A stretch of 64,000 nt of DNA from DRWZ01 sp964601505 (GCA_964601505.1 CAZRNR010000002.1:23646-87645), one strand, 5' to 3'. Shown: positions 26,752 to 35,790, counted from the stretch's first letter. The notes: generated from the sequence alone by a model not told the origin. A program made the numbers and translations.

Positions 26752-27411
26752 ATGGCTCAGATTAACGCGAACAAGATATCATCTAAACTGATGGAGAAAT
26801 TAAAAAGATTTTTGAAGGATAATCTTGTGGTCGGGATTATATTCTTCGGTCCGGTATTTGGAACAGTTTATGTTTTGATAATAATATTCCGCTTTCTTGA
26901 CGGGATATTAAGTGGGATATATGACCAGATTTTAGGTGTTCATATACCGGGACTTGGCTTTATATCTCTTGTTTTTTTGATTCTTATAACAGGTGTTTTT
27001 GCAAGAACATACCTTGCGAACTTTGCGATCCAGATTTTTGAAAATGTCATATTAAGGATTCCTGTAGCCAAATCAATATACTCCACGCTGAAGAACATAA
27101 CTGAAGTTATGCAAAGTTCAAATGGTAGATTGGGCAAGCCAACGGCTATAAAACTTTCTAATGGTTATATCCCAGGGATTGAGCTTAGTACTGATAGGGA
27201 TTATTCGGTTTTTCTACTCCCATCTACTCCAAACCCTACAACTGGATTTATTTTGATAATTCCAAGAAAGCATGTTTTACAGCTTGATAATGTTTCTATG
27301 GATGATTTTATGAAGTTTATGGTTTCGGTAGGAATATATTCAAAACCATTGGTTCAGTCGTTGAGAAATTTGGAAAGCTCAGAAGAGAAAAGAGAGGACA
27401 AGCTATCTTGA
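26752..27411 (+). CDS. DUF502 family membrane protein
   Basis: The 219-residue product has two N-terminal transmembrane segments (about 24-45 and 66-90). The family core follows: IPVAKSIYSTLKNI, then FLLPSTPNPTTGFILIIPRKHVLQLD and the MDDFMKFMVSVGIYS segment. This is a widespread family of unknown biochemical role found in diverse bacteria and plants. It follows the carbonic-anhydrase gene by 14 bp, so phoD, the carbonic-anhydrase gene and this gene probably form one transcript. Confidence 0.9.
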   Translation: MAQINANKISSKLMEKLKRFLKDNLVVGIIFFGPVFGTVYVLIIIFRFLDGILSGIYDQILGVHIPGLGFISLVFLILITGVFARTYLANFAIQIFENVILRIPVAKSIYSTLKNITEVMQSSNGRLGKPTAIKLSNGYIPGIELSTDRDYSVFLLPSTPNPTTGFILIIPRKHVLQLDNVSMDDFMKFMVSVGIYSKPLVQSLRNLESSEEKREDKLS

Positions 27412-27682
27412 TTTTTGGTATAACTTTTCCTTAAAAAATTTAAGGTCGGTAATTCTATAATATATTTTGTCTAAAACATTATGCAAAACTCGTAATGTCA
27501 AAGATATTAGACCAAAGTGAAGAATTTTCAAAATTAAAAATGAAAAAATTTAAAATTCTGCCTTTTCTGGAAAATTCCTCTTGCTAAATTGATGATACTT
27601 GACAAGTATGGATCTTTAGAATAAAGATTTCTCGGATCAGTATTTTCTGTGATGTAAACTGCTTGGAGAATTTTATTATCTC

Positions 27683-27710
27683 TTGAATTTTCACAGTTTT
27701 CTTGTAAAAT
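27683..27710 (+). promoter_or_regulatory. sigma70-like promoter of the HU gene
   Basis: TTGAAT and TAAAAT are separated by 16 bases. They lie about 30 bases upstream of the HU start and just before a strong AAGGAGGTG ribosome-binding site at about 27722-27730. Inferred by pattern only. Confidence 0.45.
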
Positions 27711-27738
27711 AAAAGTAAATAAAGGAGGTGGGAAAAAG

Positions 27739-28011
27739 ATGAACAAGGCAGAACTAATAGATGGAATATCAAAAAAAACAAAGCAGTCAAAAGCACTGGT
27801 AAGATCAGTGGTGGACTCATTCCTTGAATCTGTTCAGTCCGCCCTTAAAAAGGGAGAAAAAGTGGTTCTTCCGGGTTTTGGGGTCTGGTATGTAACAAAG
27901 AGAGCTGCGAGAAAGGGAAGAAACCCAAAAACGGGAGAAACGATAAACATCCCAGGTGGAAAAGTTCCAAGGTTCAAAAGCGGTTCCAAACTCAAGGCTG
28001 CAGTAAAATAA
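27739..28011 (+). CDS. hup: HU-type DNA-binding protein
   Basis: Small dimeric nucleoid protein that bends DNA, 90 residues as usual. It shows MNKAELIDGISKKT at the start, the body helix, LPGFGVWYVTKRAARKGRNPKTGETI in the beta-arm with the DNA-intercalating Pro region, and the C-terminal PRFKSGSKLKAAVK. It has the strongest ribosome-binding site seen in this part of the window, which fits high expression. The gene codes for a single subunit. IHF is less likely because there is only one gene and the sequence is HU-like. Confidence 0.96.
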   Translation: MNKAELIDGISKKTKQSKALVRSVVDSFLESVQSALKKGEKVVLPGFGVWYVTKRAARKGRNPKTGETINIPGGKVPRFKSGSKLKAAVK

Positions 28012-28019
28012 AAATGTGG

Positions 28020-28038
28020 GGGGAGATAAAGACTCCCC
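28020..28038 (+). terminator. GC-rich hairpin between hup and nfi
   Basis: GGGGAG pairs perfectly with CTCCCC around ATAAAGA, 8 bases after the hup stop and 6 bases before the nfi ATG. There is no T-run, so it may act as an RNA-stability element or attenuate nfi translation rather than as a classical terminator. Confidence 0.5.
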
Positions 28039-28044
28039 TCCATT

Positions 28045-28728
28045 ATGCTTCCAAAAATAAATCATAGCTGGTCTATTTCAGAGGAAGAAGCCAAAAGGAT
28101 TCAGTATGAGCTTTCTGGTTATGTAAGGGAAGAAAGCCTTATTTCAAAACCTAAACTCGTAGCGGGAGTTGATATATCTTACAATATAGGTTCAGATATT
28201 CTTTTTGGAGGTGTGGTTATTTTATCCGCTTCAGATCTTTCTATCGTTGAAAAGGTTGTTGTTTCTGATGTATCAAAGTTTCCGTATATTCCGGGACTTC
28301 TTTCTTTCAGGGAGACGCCTATTCTTATTCAAGCTTTTATGGAGGTCAAAAATGAGCCTGATGTGATTTTTGTTGATGGACAGGGTATTGCACATCCAAG
28401 GTTCTTTGGTATCGCGTCTCACATAGGAGTTCTTTACGATAAGCCTTCTATTGGGGTTGCCAAATCCATTCTTGTAGGAAAACCTGACAGTATTCCTCAG
28501 AAGAGGGGAGAATTCTCATACCTCAGATACAAGGGGAGAATTGTTGGAGCTTTGCTTTGCACTCAGGATGGTAAGGAACCTATTGTTGTATCTGTGGGAC
28601 ACAAGATGACGCTCATGGAGGCGATTTCTCTCACAATGAGTTTTTGCGCCGGCTTTAGAATCCCTGAACCAACAAGATTAGCACATATAATAGTCAATGA
28701 AGAAAGAAGAAAATCAAAAAGATTCTGA
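28045..28728 (+). CDS. nfi: endonuclease V (deoxyinosine 3' endonuclease)
   Basis: Endonuclease V nicks DNA near deaminated adenine (inosine), a lesion frequent at high temperature. The 227-residue product has the metal Asp in VAGVDISY (about 42-49), YIPGLLSFRETP (about 90-101), DVIFVDGQGIAHPR (about 111-124) and GVAKSILVG (about 146-154), all diagnostic. Its start is only 33 bp after hup, behind a GC hairpin, so the two may share a transcript. Confidence 0.95.
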   Translation: MLPKINHSWSISEEEAKRIQYELSGYVREESLISKPKLVAGVDISYNIGSDILFGGVVILSASDLSIVEKVVVSDVSKFPYIPGLLSFRETPILIQAFMEVKNEPDVIFVDGQGIAHPRFFGIASHIGVLYDKPSIGVAKSILVGKPDSIPQKRGEFSYLRYKGRIVGALLCTQDGKEPIVVSVGHKMTLMEAISLTMSFCAGFRIPEPTRLAHIIVNEERRKSKRF

Positions 28729-28910
28729 TTTGAGGTATTCCTTTCATTCCTTTTGATTTCAGATAAACGAATCATGTCGTTGAATTTTTTCACATTTGTG
28801 TTTCATATGACTTTTTTTGATGCTGTGTTCAGATATTCAAGTCAGTGAGGTCTTTGGAATAAATGTGGATTTATAAGAATTTTATCTCTATAGGTGTAAA
28901 ATAAATTTTG

Positions 28911-29699
28911 ATGGTTGAGAAAAAACTTGGTAAAGGTCTTTCTTCTTTGATAGGATTTTCGAAGAAAGATGAGATAATTATGATAAGTGTTGATAGAATA
29001 AAGCCTTCTGCTTTTCAGCCAAGAAGGAGGTTTGATCAAAAGAGTTTGTCTGAACTTGCAGAGAGCATAAAAGCTAAGGGGGTTATAGAACCTATACTTG
29101 TTAGAGTTGGGAAAAATGGGGATTATGAGCTTGTTTGCGGTGAGAGAAGATGGAGAGCTTCAAAATTCGCTGGACTTGAAAAAATCCCGGCTATAGTCAA
29201 GAACCTGACAGATGAAGAAGCTTTTGAAATATCTCTTATAGAAAATATCCAAAGAGAAGACCTTACTCCAATTGAGTTTGCTCTGGCTTTTGATAAATTG
29301 ATTAAAATGGGATATCAGCACGAAGATATAGCAAAAAAAGTCGGAAAATCTCGCTCATGGGTGACGAACATGCTCAGAATACTCAAACTCCCAGAAAATG
29401 TCAAAAAACTCATAGATGAAGGAAAAATATCTCTTGGGCATGCAAAGGTTCTCTGCTCTATTGAAGATAAAGATTTGGTAGAAGAACTTGCTGAAAAAAT
29501 AGTCAAAGATGGAATAAGTGTCAGAGAGGTTGAAGAAATTTTAAAAGAGAAAAGACAAAAGGCTCTTCCATTTCCTATAAAGGAGAAAATAAAATCTAAA
29601 ATACAAAAGGTATTTCCAGAGTCAGATCTAAAAATAAAACAGAGAAAGGATAACAAGATAGAAATCCGACTAATTGTTTCGAAAGAAAGTATATTGTGA
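28911..29699 (+). CDS. parB: ParB/Spo0J-family chromosome partition protein
   Basis: ParB is a CTP-dependent clamp that loads at parS and recruits ParA/SMC. The 262-residue product starts KKLGKGLSSLIG, the family's ParA-stimulating N-terminus. It has PSAFQPRRRFD, the GERRWRA box at about 79-85, IENIQREDLTPIE, the helix-turn-helix HEDIAKKVGKSRSWVTNMLRIL at about 143-165 and a short dimer domain. The ATG at 28911 is preferred over the TTG one codon before. No parA is adjacent and I saw no clear parS 16-mer. Confidence 0.95.
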   Translation: MVEKKLGKGLSSLIGFSKKDEIIMISVDRIKPSAFQPRRRFDQKSLSELAESIKAKGVIEPILVRVGKNGDYELVCGERRWRASKFAGLEKIPAIVKNLTDEEAFEISLIENIQREDLTPIEFALAFDKLIKMGYQHEDIAKKVGKSRSWVTNMLRILKLPENVKKLIDEGKISLGHAKVLCSIEDKDLVEELAEKIVKDGISVREVEEILKEKRQKALPFPIKEKIKSKIQKVFPESDLKIKQRKDNKIEIRLIVSKESIL

Positions 29700-29754
29700 A
29701 TCTAAACGAATCTTCTATAAATGGGAAATAGGGAATTAAAATAATAATTTTAAT

Positions 29755-30384
29755 ATGGTGAGGACTCTTTTTTTATCGTTTTTATTTGTTATATTGTCTC
29801 TTTCTCTGACATCGTGTATCGAGGTACATATTTCGCTTTTTGTAAGAGGGGATGGTTCTGGTAGGGGGAAAATAACTTATGTAATCGTCAAAGGTATATA
29901 CCAAGCTCCAGACGAAGAGAAAATGGCTATAAATGAAGATAAGCTGGCTGAGCAATTGTCGAAAAGAGAAGGTGTCAAAGTTATAAGAACTGGGAGCTCA
30001 TTTCAGGACGAGAATATGGTGAGGGTTTGGGGGGAGTTTGAATTTGAGGATGTAACAAAACTTTCTGATGGATATATCAAATACATGTTCTCAAAATTGC
30101 CCGATGGGAAAAGAGAGATCAGACTAAACTATCGTGTGACTGGTGAGTTGCATAAGAGAGATATATTTAAATCTATGTTCAAGGATTTGGTCTCGAGTGC
30201 AGAAATAGAAGTTGAGGGAAAAGTTATAAGCACAAATGGAAAAAAGATTTCAAGTAGTAAGGTCAGGTGGGAAATTCCAGCTGAAGAAGTAGTTGGTAAA
30301 GATGTTCTTGAGGATATGATTGTAATATTTGAGCCAAAGAGGAAAGGCATTTTTAAAAGAATAAGAGAACGTTTGGGGTTTTGA
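29755..30384 (+). CDS. LppM-like lipoprotein
   Basis: The 209-residue product has a lipoprotein signal with LTSC at about 18-21, so it should be attached to a membrane. The following stretch (VHISLFVRGDGSGRGKITYVIV) and the mixed beta structure to about residue 190 resemble the LppM/DUF3153-type domain. The end is strongly basic (KRKGIFKRIRERLGF). It lies directly before a porin-like gene (1-bp gap), so the pair is probably co-expressed in the envelope. The family assignment is tentative and the lipobox is clear. Confidence 0.65.
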   Translation: MVRTLFLSFLFVILSLSLTSCIEVHISLFVRGDGSGRGKITYVIVKGIYQAPDEEKMAINEDKLAEQLSKREGVKVIRTGSSFQDENMVRVWGEFEFEDVTKLSDGYIKYMFSKLPDGKREIRLNYRVTGELHKRDIFKSMFKDLVSSAEIEVEGKVISTNGKKISSSKVRWEIPAEEVVGKDVLEDMIVIFEPKRKGIFKRIRERLGF

Positions 30385-30385
30385 T

Positions 30386-31783
30386 ATGAAGTTTTCCCAT
30401 TTTTGCAATACTATTTTTTTTATTTTTGTTTTTATTTCTGTTGTTTTTATAGAAACTTCTACTGTCCTATGTCAGGATTTGTTAAAGGTCAGCCTTGATT
30501 TGAGAAGTAGGACTGAGTTCTGGAATACGCTTTTAGATTTCCCGGTGTATGATAACCCATACGGTTTTATCCTCATAAGAGGAAGAAGCTCGGTTGATTA
30601 CAAGTATAGCGTTTTCAGATTTCATGGAACGATTCAGGGAGCTTCTGCATTAAGGCTCCCTGATAACGGTTTTTCGGGTCCCGGTAAAAATTACTTTGAA
30701 TCATCTGGTAAAAAAAATTCACAGAATTTCTCATTAGCAGAGCTTTATCTCAAGGTGAAATACGGATCTTTTGATTTTTCACTGGGTAGGATACCTTTGA
30801 GGGAAGGGGCTGAGTACATAAGTAGTATGGAGAAGTTAATTTCTGTCAAAGAGAGAGTTATTTCGGAGAGGTTGGTTGGGAATTGGGACTGGACAGCTAT
30901 CGGGCGTAGGTTTGACGGTGGAAGCTTAGGGATTGATACTGAGAAAATATATTTCTGGCTTTCTGGTGCAAGAGTGCTTTCAGGGGGATTTGATTTTGAA
31001 TCCGCCTACAATCCTATGAACATCGCTCTGGCTATAGCCTCTATAACACTCAAGGAAGACTTAATAAAGAATACGGAGATCAGGCTTTTTAACATACTGT
31101 ATAGTGATTCAAGGAAAATAGTAAAGGGTCTGTATCAAAAAGATTTATTTATAAATACACCTGGGCTGAGCCTTATTTCCGTTAATGATTTGGGACCAGG
31201 AGAAATTGATTTTGTTATCTGGGGAGCTTACCAGATTGGAAAATTTGGGCTAAAGAATCAGCAGGCTTTCTCTTTCGTTTTGGAATCAGGGTATGAAATA
31301 AAAGAGATTTTCTTAAGCCCATGGTTGAGGATTGGTTTTGCATACGCTTCGGGAGATAAAAATCAAAGCGATAACACAAATCAGAGATTCTTCAACTTGC
31401 TCCCAACAAATCATAAATACTATGGATACTTAGATATGTTTTCACTTAGTAATCTCCAAAATCTATATCTTCAGACGATGTTTTCATACAATATTTTCTC
31501 ACTTGAGTTATCTTTACATGATTTCAGCCTATCCTCTACAAAAGATAAATGGGTATATGGTTCAGGTGCTTCTTCTAAAAATAAATTAGGGTATTCTGAT
31601 ATAGACTTTTCTGGAAAAAAAGTTGGCAACGAGGTAGATGTCGTTTTTTATCTTAATCCTACAAAGTCATTCTACTCATCATTTGGTTTTTCTTTATTTT
31701 TCGGAAGCAGTGGTTTGAGGGAAGTTTTTCCATATAAATCAAGTATGTTTTGGCTTTTTTCCCAAATAAATCTTCTGTTCTGA
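30386..31783 (+). CDS. outer-membrane porin-like barrel (alginate-export-type)
   Basis: The 465-residue product begins with a signal peptide of about 30 residues. It then starts a barrel with VSLDLRSRTEFWNTLLDF, SSVDYKYSVFRFHGTIQGA and YLKVKYGSFDFSLGRIPL, in the manner of alginate-export/phosphate-porin proteins (the G-R-x-P strand is typical). It continues with amphipathic strands to QINLLF, ending in Phe. It begins 1 bp after the lipoprotein gene. The transported substrate is unknown. Confidence 0.68.
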   Translation: MKFSHFCNTIFFIFVFISVVFIETSTVLCQDLLKVSLDLRSRTEFWNTLLDFPVYDNPYGFILIRGRSSVDYKYSVFRFHGTIQGASALRLPDNGFSGPGKNYFESSGKKNSQNFSLAELYLKVKYGSFDFSLGRIPLREGAEYISSMEKLISVKERVISERLVGNWDWTAIGRRFDGGSLGIDTEKIYFWLSGARVLSGGFDFESAYNPMNIALAIASITLKEDLIKNTEIRLFNILYSDSRKIVKGLYQKDLFINTPGLSLISVNDLGPGEIDFVIWGAYQIGKFGLKNQQAFSFVLESGYEIKEIFLSPWLRIGFAYASGDKNQSDNTNQRFFNLLPTNHKYYGYLDMFSLSNLQNLYLQTMFSYNIFSLELSLHDFSLSSTKDKWVYGSGASSKNKLGYSDIDFSGKKVGNEVDVVFYLNPTKSFYSSFGFSLFFGSSGLREVFPYKSSMFWLFSQINLLF

Positions 31784-31867
31784 ATGATTGTGATGTTTGC
31801 TTGAGATCTCTTTTACAATTTATTTAGGTTGCTATTTGTGGTTTCTTTCTTCGTTGGCTGGAGGTTT

Positions 31868-32998
31868 TCAGAATATTTCCCATATTTTGTCTTTTGAAAT
31901 TCTTAAGAGAACATCATCTCCTACTTTCTTTATGGATATTATTTTGAGTTTTTTGGCATTTCCAAGATTGAAAAAATTACTTCCGCCTACACTTATTCCG
32001 CTACCAAGTATTATTGGAGAAATAAAAACCCATATTTCGTCAAAGAGATCTTGCTTTATAAATTCCCATGCGGTCATTCCTCCACCTTCAACCAAAGCTA
32101 TCATAACGCCGCACCTATAAAGAAAATCAGAAAGACTTTTAAGTTCTATTTTCCCATCATCAGAACTTCTCAGTGTCATAAAAGATATATTTTTTATTTT
32201 GGGGGGATCAAAATTCGGTTGCTTCGTGCAAACAAAAACTGTATTATTCCCAGAAGCTATGTTCATTCTGAAAGCTTGCGGGAGTGAAGAAAGATCGGAG
32301 TCTATAATTATTTTGATGGGATTGGGGTATTCACCTTGAATTTTCTCTTTTATAAATTTTATCTTCTTGTGTTCTTCAAGAAATCTTATGTTAAGCATTG
32401 GATTGTCTTTCAGGAGTGTCTTTTCTCCTATGATAACAGCATTTGAATGTGCTCTTAATTTATGGACCAGCTCGAGAGATTTTTGAGATGTCATATATTT
32501 TGATTTACCCGTGGTGTCTGCTATTTTCCCATCAAGAGTTTGAGCCAGTTTTATTATGATGTAAGGTCTTTTTTTAGTTATAAAAGTAAAGTATGGCAAC
32601 AAGATTTTATCTCCATCTTCTTTAAGTATTCCACCGATTGATTCTTTTAATCTATAGCTTTTTTGGTCTATGTTTGGATCGTAGGATGAAAAGAATATTT
32701 TCTTTATTCCTTCTTTTTTTATGATTTCTGTACACGGGGGGGTTCTACCATGTGTATTACATGGCTGGAGTGAGACATAGATTGATGAACCTTTCAATGA
32801 TATTCCTTTTCGCTTTGCGTCTTCTATGGCTTCAACCTCTGCATGGGGAAAGCCTGCACCTATGTGAAGGCCTTCTCCTATGATTCTACCTTCCTTGACA
32901 ACAACTGCACCTACCCAGGGATTTGGAGATGTTTTCCCTGCATTTATACATGCTAATTTCAGAGCCCTTTTTATGTAGTATCTATCTTCATGTTTCAT
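31868..32998 (-). CDS. ribD: bifunctional riboflavin biosynthesis deaminase/reductase RibD
   Basis: RibD performs the second and third steps of riboflavin synthesis. The 376-residue product starts at the ATG at 32998. A longer frame upstream would run across the ctaB start on the opposite strand and has no RibD homology. The deaminase domain (about 1-145) keeps the zinc site His52-Ala-Glu54, Cys80 and Cys89. The reductase domain follows from about 146 (KLAQTLDGKIAD, VEGGG near residue 318, ISPIILG). No other rib gene is near. The start faces ctaB, with 58 bp between starts. Confidence 0.94.
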   Translation of the reverse strand: MKHEDRYYIKRALKLACINAGKTSPNPWVGAVVVKEGRIIGEGLHIGAGFPHAEVEAIEDAKRKGISLKGSSIYVSLQPCNTHGRTPPCTEIIKKEGIKKIFFSSYDPNIDQKSYRLKESIGGILKEDGDKILLPYFTFITKKRPYIIIKLAQTLDGKIADTTGKSKYMTSQKSLELVHKLRAHSNAVIIGEKTLLKDNPMLNIRFLEEHKKIKFIKEKIQGEYPNPIKIIIDSDLSSLPQAFRMNIASGNNTVFVCTKQPNFDPPKIKNISFMTLRSSDDGKIELKSLSDFLYRCGVMIALVEGGGMTAWEFIKQDLFDEIWVFISPIILGSGISVGGSNFFNLGNAKKLKIISIKKVGDDVLLRISKDKIWEIF

Positions 32999-33056
32999 AA
33001 CTTGAACAAATAAACTATTTTTGCGAATTCCAGAACTTTTCAAAAAATCTCTGAAT

Positions 33057-33887
33057 ATGTATAAGAGGATGCAGAAATTCAAGGATATACTTATTCTTAC
33101 AAAGTTCAGGATTTCACTCGCAAATTCTATAACTGCCTTGGCGGGATTTTCACTTGGAGGACATGTTTTGGATAAGAATTTTTTATTTGTATTTTTGGGA
33201 ACATTTTTTCTTGCTGGAGGTGCAAGTGCTGTAAATGAAATCCTTGAAAAGGGATATGACCTTTTTGTCTCAAGAACTAAATCAAGACCACTACCATCTG
33301 GAAGAATGTCAGAAAGAGAAGCATGGATAATTGCTATACTTTTCTTCATATCTGGTTCGTTTTTTTTGATTTTATCAAGTTTTGTATCATTGATTTTGGG
33401 CATATTGACTTTTGTTATATATTCCTTCGTTTATACTCCTTTGAAGAAAATTACTTCATTTTCTCTTTTTGTCGGAGCAGTAGTCGGAGCTATGCCTCCT
33501 CTTATCGGATATTTTGCAAAGTCTCAAAGTATATCGGTTCAACCAATAATGCTATCCGCTTTCATTTATATGTATCAGATTCCCCATACCCTTTCCCTCT
33601 TCTACATATTTGATGAGGATTTTAGAAAATCTGATTTCAAAACATTTGTTTATCTCGGAAAAAATAAACTCAAAATATTTATAATTGCAACACTAATTAT
33701 TGCATTGACCTTTGGAATTATACTTTCTTCCACAATTGAAAAAACCCTTTTTGTTCCTTCAGTGATGCTTTCTATTATAACTCTCGTGAGAACTTTGAAA
33801 GATGTAAGAAAAATATTCTCATACCTGAATTTTTTTATGATTGCGGTTGTGATCTCAATAATAATCATCAAAATTATTGCGTTATAA
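33057..33887 (+). CDS. ctaB: protoheme IX farnesyltransferase (heme O synthase)
   Basis: UbiA-superfamily membrane enzyme that farnesylates heme b to heme o for terminal oxidases. The 276-residue product has about eight hydrophobic segments, the heme-O-synthase start TKFRISLANSITALAGF, the first Asp-type motif NEILEKGYDLFVSRTKSRPLPSGR (about 63-86) and VYTPLKKITSFSLFVGAVVGAMPPLIGY. The ATG at 33057 is chosen because the TTG at 33021 adds residues outside the family's usual start. No cytochrome oxidase genes are adjacent. Confidence 0.85.
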   Translation: MYKRMQKFKDILILTKFRISLANSITALAGFSLGGHVLDKNFLFVFLGTFFLAGGASAVNEILEKGYDLFVSRTKSRPLPSGRMSEREAWIIAILFFISGSFFLILSSFVSLILGILTFVIYSFVYTPLKKITSFSLFVGAVVGAMPPLIGYFAKSQSISVQPIMLSAFIYMYQIPHTLSLFYIFDEDFRKSDFKTFVYLGKNKLKIFIIATLIIALTFGIILSSTIEKTLFVPSVMLSIITLVRTLKDVRKIFSYLNFFMIAVVISIIIIKIIAL

Positions 33888-34048
33888 TCACAAAAAATTT
33901 CTAAAATGAATTTTTGAATCTTTTGTAAAGTGTTTATAGTTTTCTTTATAAATCTATATGTTGTAAAGCATAGTAGAAAAGGTGTATAACTTTTGCTTTC
34001 TTGTGGCCTTATTTCCTTTCGTTTTTTAACATAAATTTAGCAAGAGGA

Positions 34049-34230
34049 CTCCATCTATAGGGTGGAGATGAATTGCAAATACTTGAGTCATTTTCGGATT
34101 ATAATTATATGTAATCCTGATAACCAAAGGGTTGTCAAGGATGGTAGTGTAGGGACGTCCCGAACTGTGGAGAGGCTTATAGCCTCGTTGAAGCAAGAAA
34201 CTCCATATTCTATAAGATGGAGTAGTTCAC
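34049..34230 (+). ncRNA. structured RNA resembling an IS200/IS605 right end / omega-RNA, no tnpB
   Basis: This 182-bp segment contains six stem-loops: CTCCA/TGGAG (34049-34067), GGATTA/TAATCC (34096-34117), AACC/GGTT (34122-34133), GGGACGTCCC (34152-34161), GAGGC/GCCTC (34172-34186) and ACTCCAT/ATGGAGT (34200-34223). It ends in AGTTCAC. The last part, with GAAGCAAGAAACTCC before the hairpin and GTAGTTCAC after it, looks like the right end of TnpB-bearing elements, where the TnpB C-terminus (S-L-K-Q-E) overlaps the omega-RNA. No TnpB body is present. It could be a relic, a non-autonomous palindromic element or a retained RNA. Confidence 0.6.
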
Positions 34231-34245
34231 AGCTCTTATTAAGGG

Positions 34246-34302
34246 ATTTCTGTAAACAGAAATTGCGATAAAGCGATAAGGATTTGTATTTGCTCTATCG
34301 CA
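34246..34302 (+). other. two further perfect hairpins downstream of the IS605-like end
   Basis: ATTTCTG/CAGAAAT (34246-34263, loop TAAA) is followed directly by TGCGATA/TATCGCA (34264-34302, long AT-rich loop). They extend the structured tract to 250 bp. No T-run follows, so a terminator role is not obvious. The remaining bases to 34410 are AT-rich and hold the start region of the glycosyltransferase gene. Confidence 0.5.
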
Positions 34303-34410
34303 CCGTATTAAATATAATCTATTTATCCACATATTTATAAAACTTTGTAAAGAGCTCATCCATATTGATTAATTTTCCGATATTATTTTTATATCTCTGA
34401 GAAGATACCT

Positions 34411-35790
34411 ATGTTGAATGCTCTTGTGGTTGGTGGAGAATCTGAAAGAGGTAGGTTGATTAAACTTTGTAATGAACTCAAGGAATTAGGTATAAACCCA
34501 GTTCCAAGTTTGCTTAGATTGAAACCTTTAAATGAGCAGACTTTTATATTTGATATGGAGCATATAGAAGACTCAAAACACTGTGATGTCTTAATACCTC
34601 TAAATTCTGGCGTCTTAAAGCTGATTATGATTCCAATGTTCAAGGAAGATCGCTTTTCTGTTCTTATAACGAAGAATGATATGAAGATACCCGTTTTTAC
34701 TGTCTGTGATGATATGCTTGGTGAGAACAGTATTTTGGCCATATCTTTTTTGAAGTACTCGCATAAGGGAATAAGTTTTGAAGATTTTATTAAATCTTTC
34801 TTGAGCCATGATTCGGTGAATTATCTCTTTGTAGATAAGGCTCAGATTCGCTACATTTCAAATTTCGTTCCGAATTGTTTTTACTCTCCTTTTTCTCTAT
34901 GGTTTGATTTTCAAGATTTTAAGCCCGATGATCAGGATATAGATATATCGTTCTGTGGATCGTTAGGATATGCTGAGGTTATATCTGGATATGAGGGCAT
35001 TTTTCATAAAAGCTTGATAGATAAGATAAAAAATCCAGCAAAGCCTCTATTTGAAATATTTTTGGATAACATAAGTTTCTTCAGATGTGGTTTGGCACCA
35101 AGCAATCCTTTGTTTTGGATTCTCTACAAGCATATCTCATGGGAGTTTGTAAATCCTCTGGTTAGAGTCTTTTTCTTGGGGAATATAAGAAGAGATATAA
35201 AAGTCTTTGGATTTGATACGGTATCTTTCTCAAGATTTACTGCTTTGTATAATAGTCAGAGGATGGAATTGGTGAAAGTAACGGAACTTTCTCTTACTCT
35301 CCTTGAAAGAGGATTATTTTCAACAGATTTGAAGGGAGTTTATGTTCTAGATAGAGTGGGGGATATTCAATTCCCATCACTTGATAACATACTGCCTCAA
35401 GGAAGGATTTCTTTTGAGAATCTATCAGAAATATTCAGAAGGACAAAGATAAATATTTTAGTAAGCAACATGATACTTCAGTCAGGGATACCGACAAAGC
35501 TTCTTGAGTGTCTCTCTGCTGGTGGATTTTTCCTAACAGATCCCAGATATGATATGAAAGATGTTTTCGGGGATGAAATAGAAATCGTGACATATAGAAC
35601 ACCGGAGGAGTTGAATGAGAAGATAGAATATTTTTTATCGCACCCGAAGGAAAGGTGTGAAATAGTTTGGCATCTGCGTAAGAAGTTTTTGGATTTTATG
35701 AAAGGTATGACACCTGTTCAGGTTTTCATTGAATTTATGAATGGCAATTTAAAAGTTTTTCAGAACATGAACCAAACCAAATCCTCTTGA
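34411..35790 (+). CDS. CgeB-like glycosyltransferase
   Basis: The 459-residue product lacks signal or membrane segments. The N-terminal half starts with a Rossmann-like strand (MLNALVVGGESERG). The C-terminal part (about 340-440) has the GT-B layout typical of the Glyco_trans_1_2/CgeB group: INILVSN, GIPTKLLECLSAGGFFLTDPR and the closing TPEELNEKIEYFLSHPKER helix. It probably transfers a sugar in the cytosol. Its last 42 bp overlap the end of the convergent cas6. It stands alone on its strand. Confidence 0.7.
   Translation: MLNALVVGGESERGRLIKLCNELKELGINPVPSLLRLKPLNEQTFIFDMEHIEDSKHCDVLIPLNSGVLKLIMIPMFKEDRFSVLITKNDMKIPVFTVCDDMLGENSILAISFLKYSHKGISFEDFIKSFLSHDSVNYLFVDKAQIRYISNFVPNCFYSPFSLWFDFQDFKPDDQDIDISFCGSLGYAEVISGYEGIFHKSLIDKIKNPAKPLFEIFLDNISFFRCGLAPSNPLFWILYKHISWEFVNPLVRVFFLGNIRRDIKVFGFDTVSFSRFTALYNSQRMELVKVTELSLTLLERGLFSTDLKGVYVLDRVGDIQFPSLDNILPQGRISFENLSEIFRRTKINILVSNMILQSGIPTKLLECLSAGGFFLTDPRYDMKDVFGDEIEIVTYRTPEELNEKIEYFLSHPKERCEIVWHLRKKFLDFMKGMTPVQVFIEFMNGNLKVFQNMNQTKSS

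Noticed and set aside
33058..33403. N-terminal extension of RibD by 135 codons
   Set aside because: It lies antisense to the ctaB start, has no homology to RibD, and the ATG at 32998 gives the normal family length.
34062..34271. 69-codon ORF as an independent protein gene
   Set aside because: It has no ribosome-binding site, and its recognisable part is only the readable tail of a TnpB right end; treated as part of the relic.
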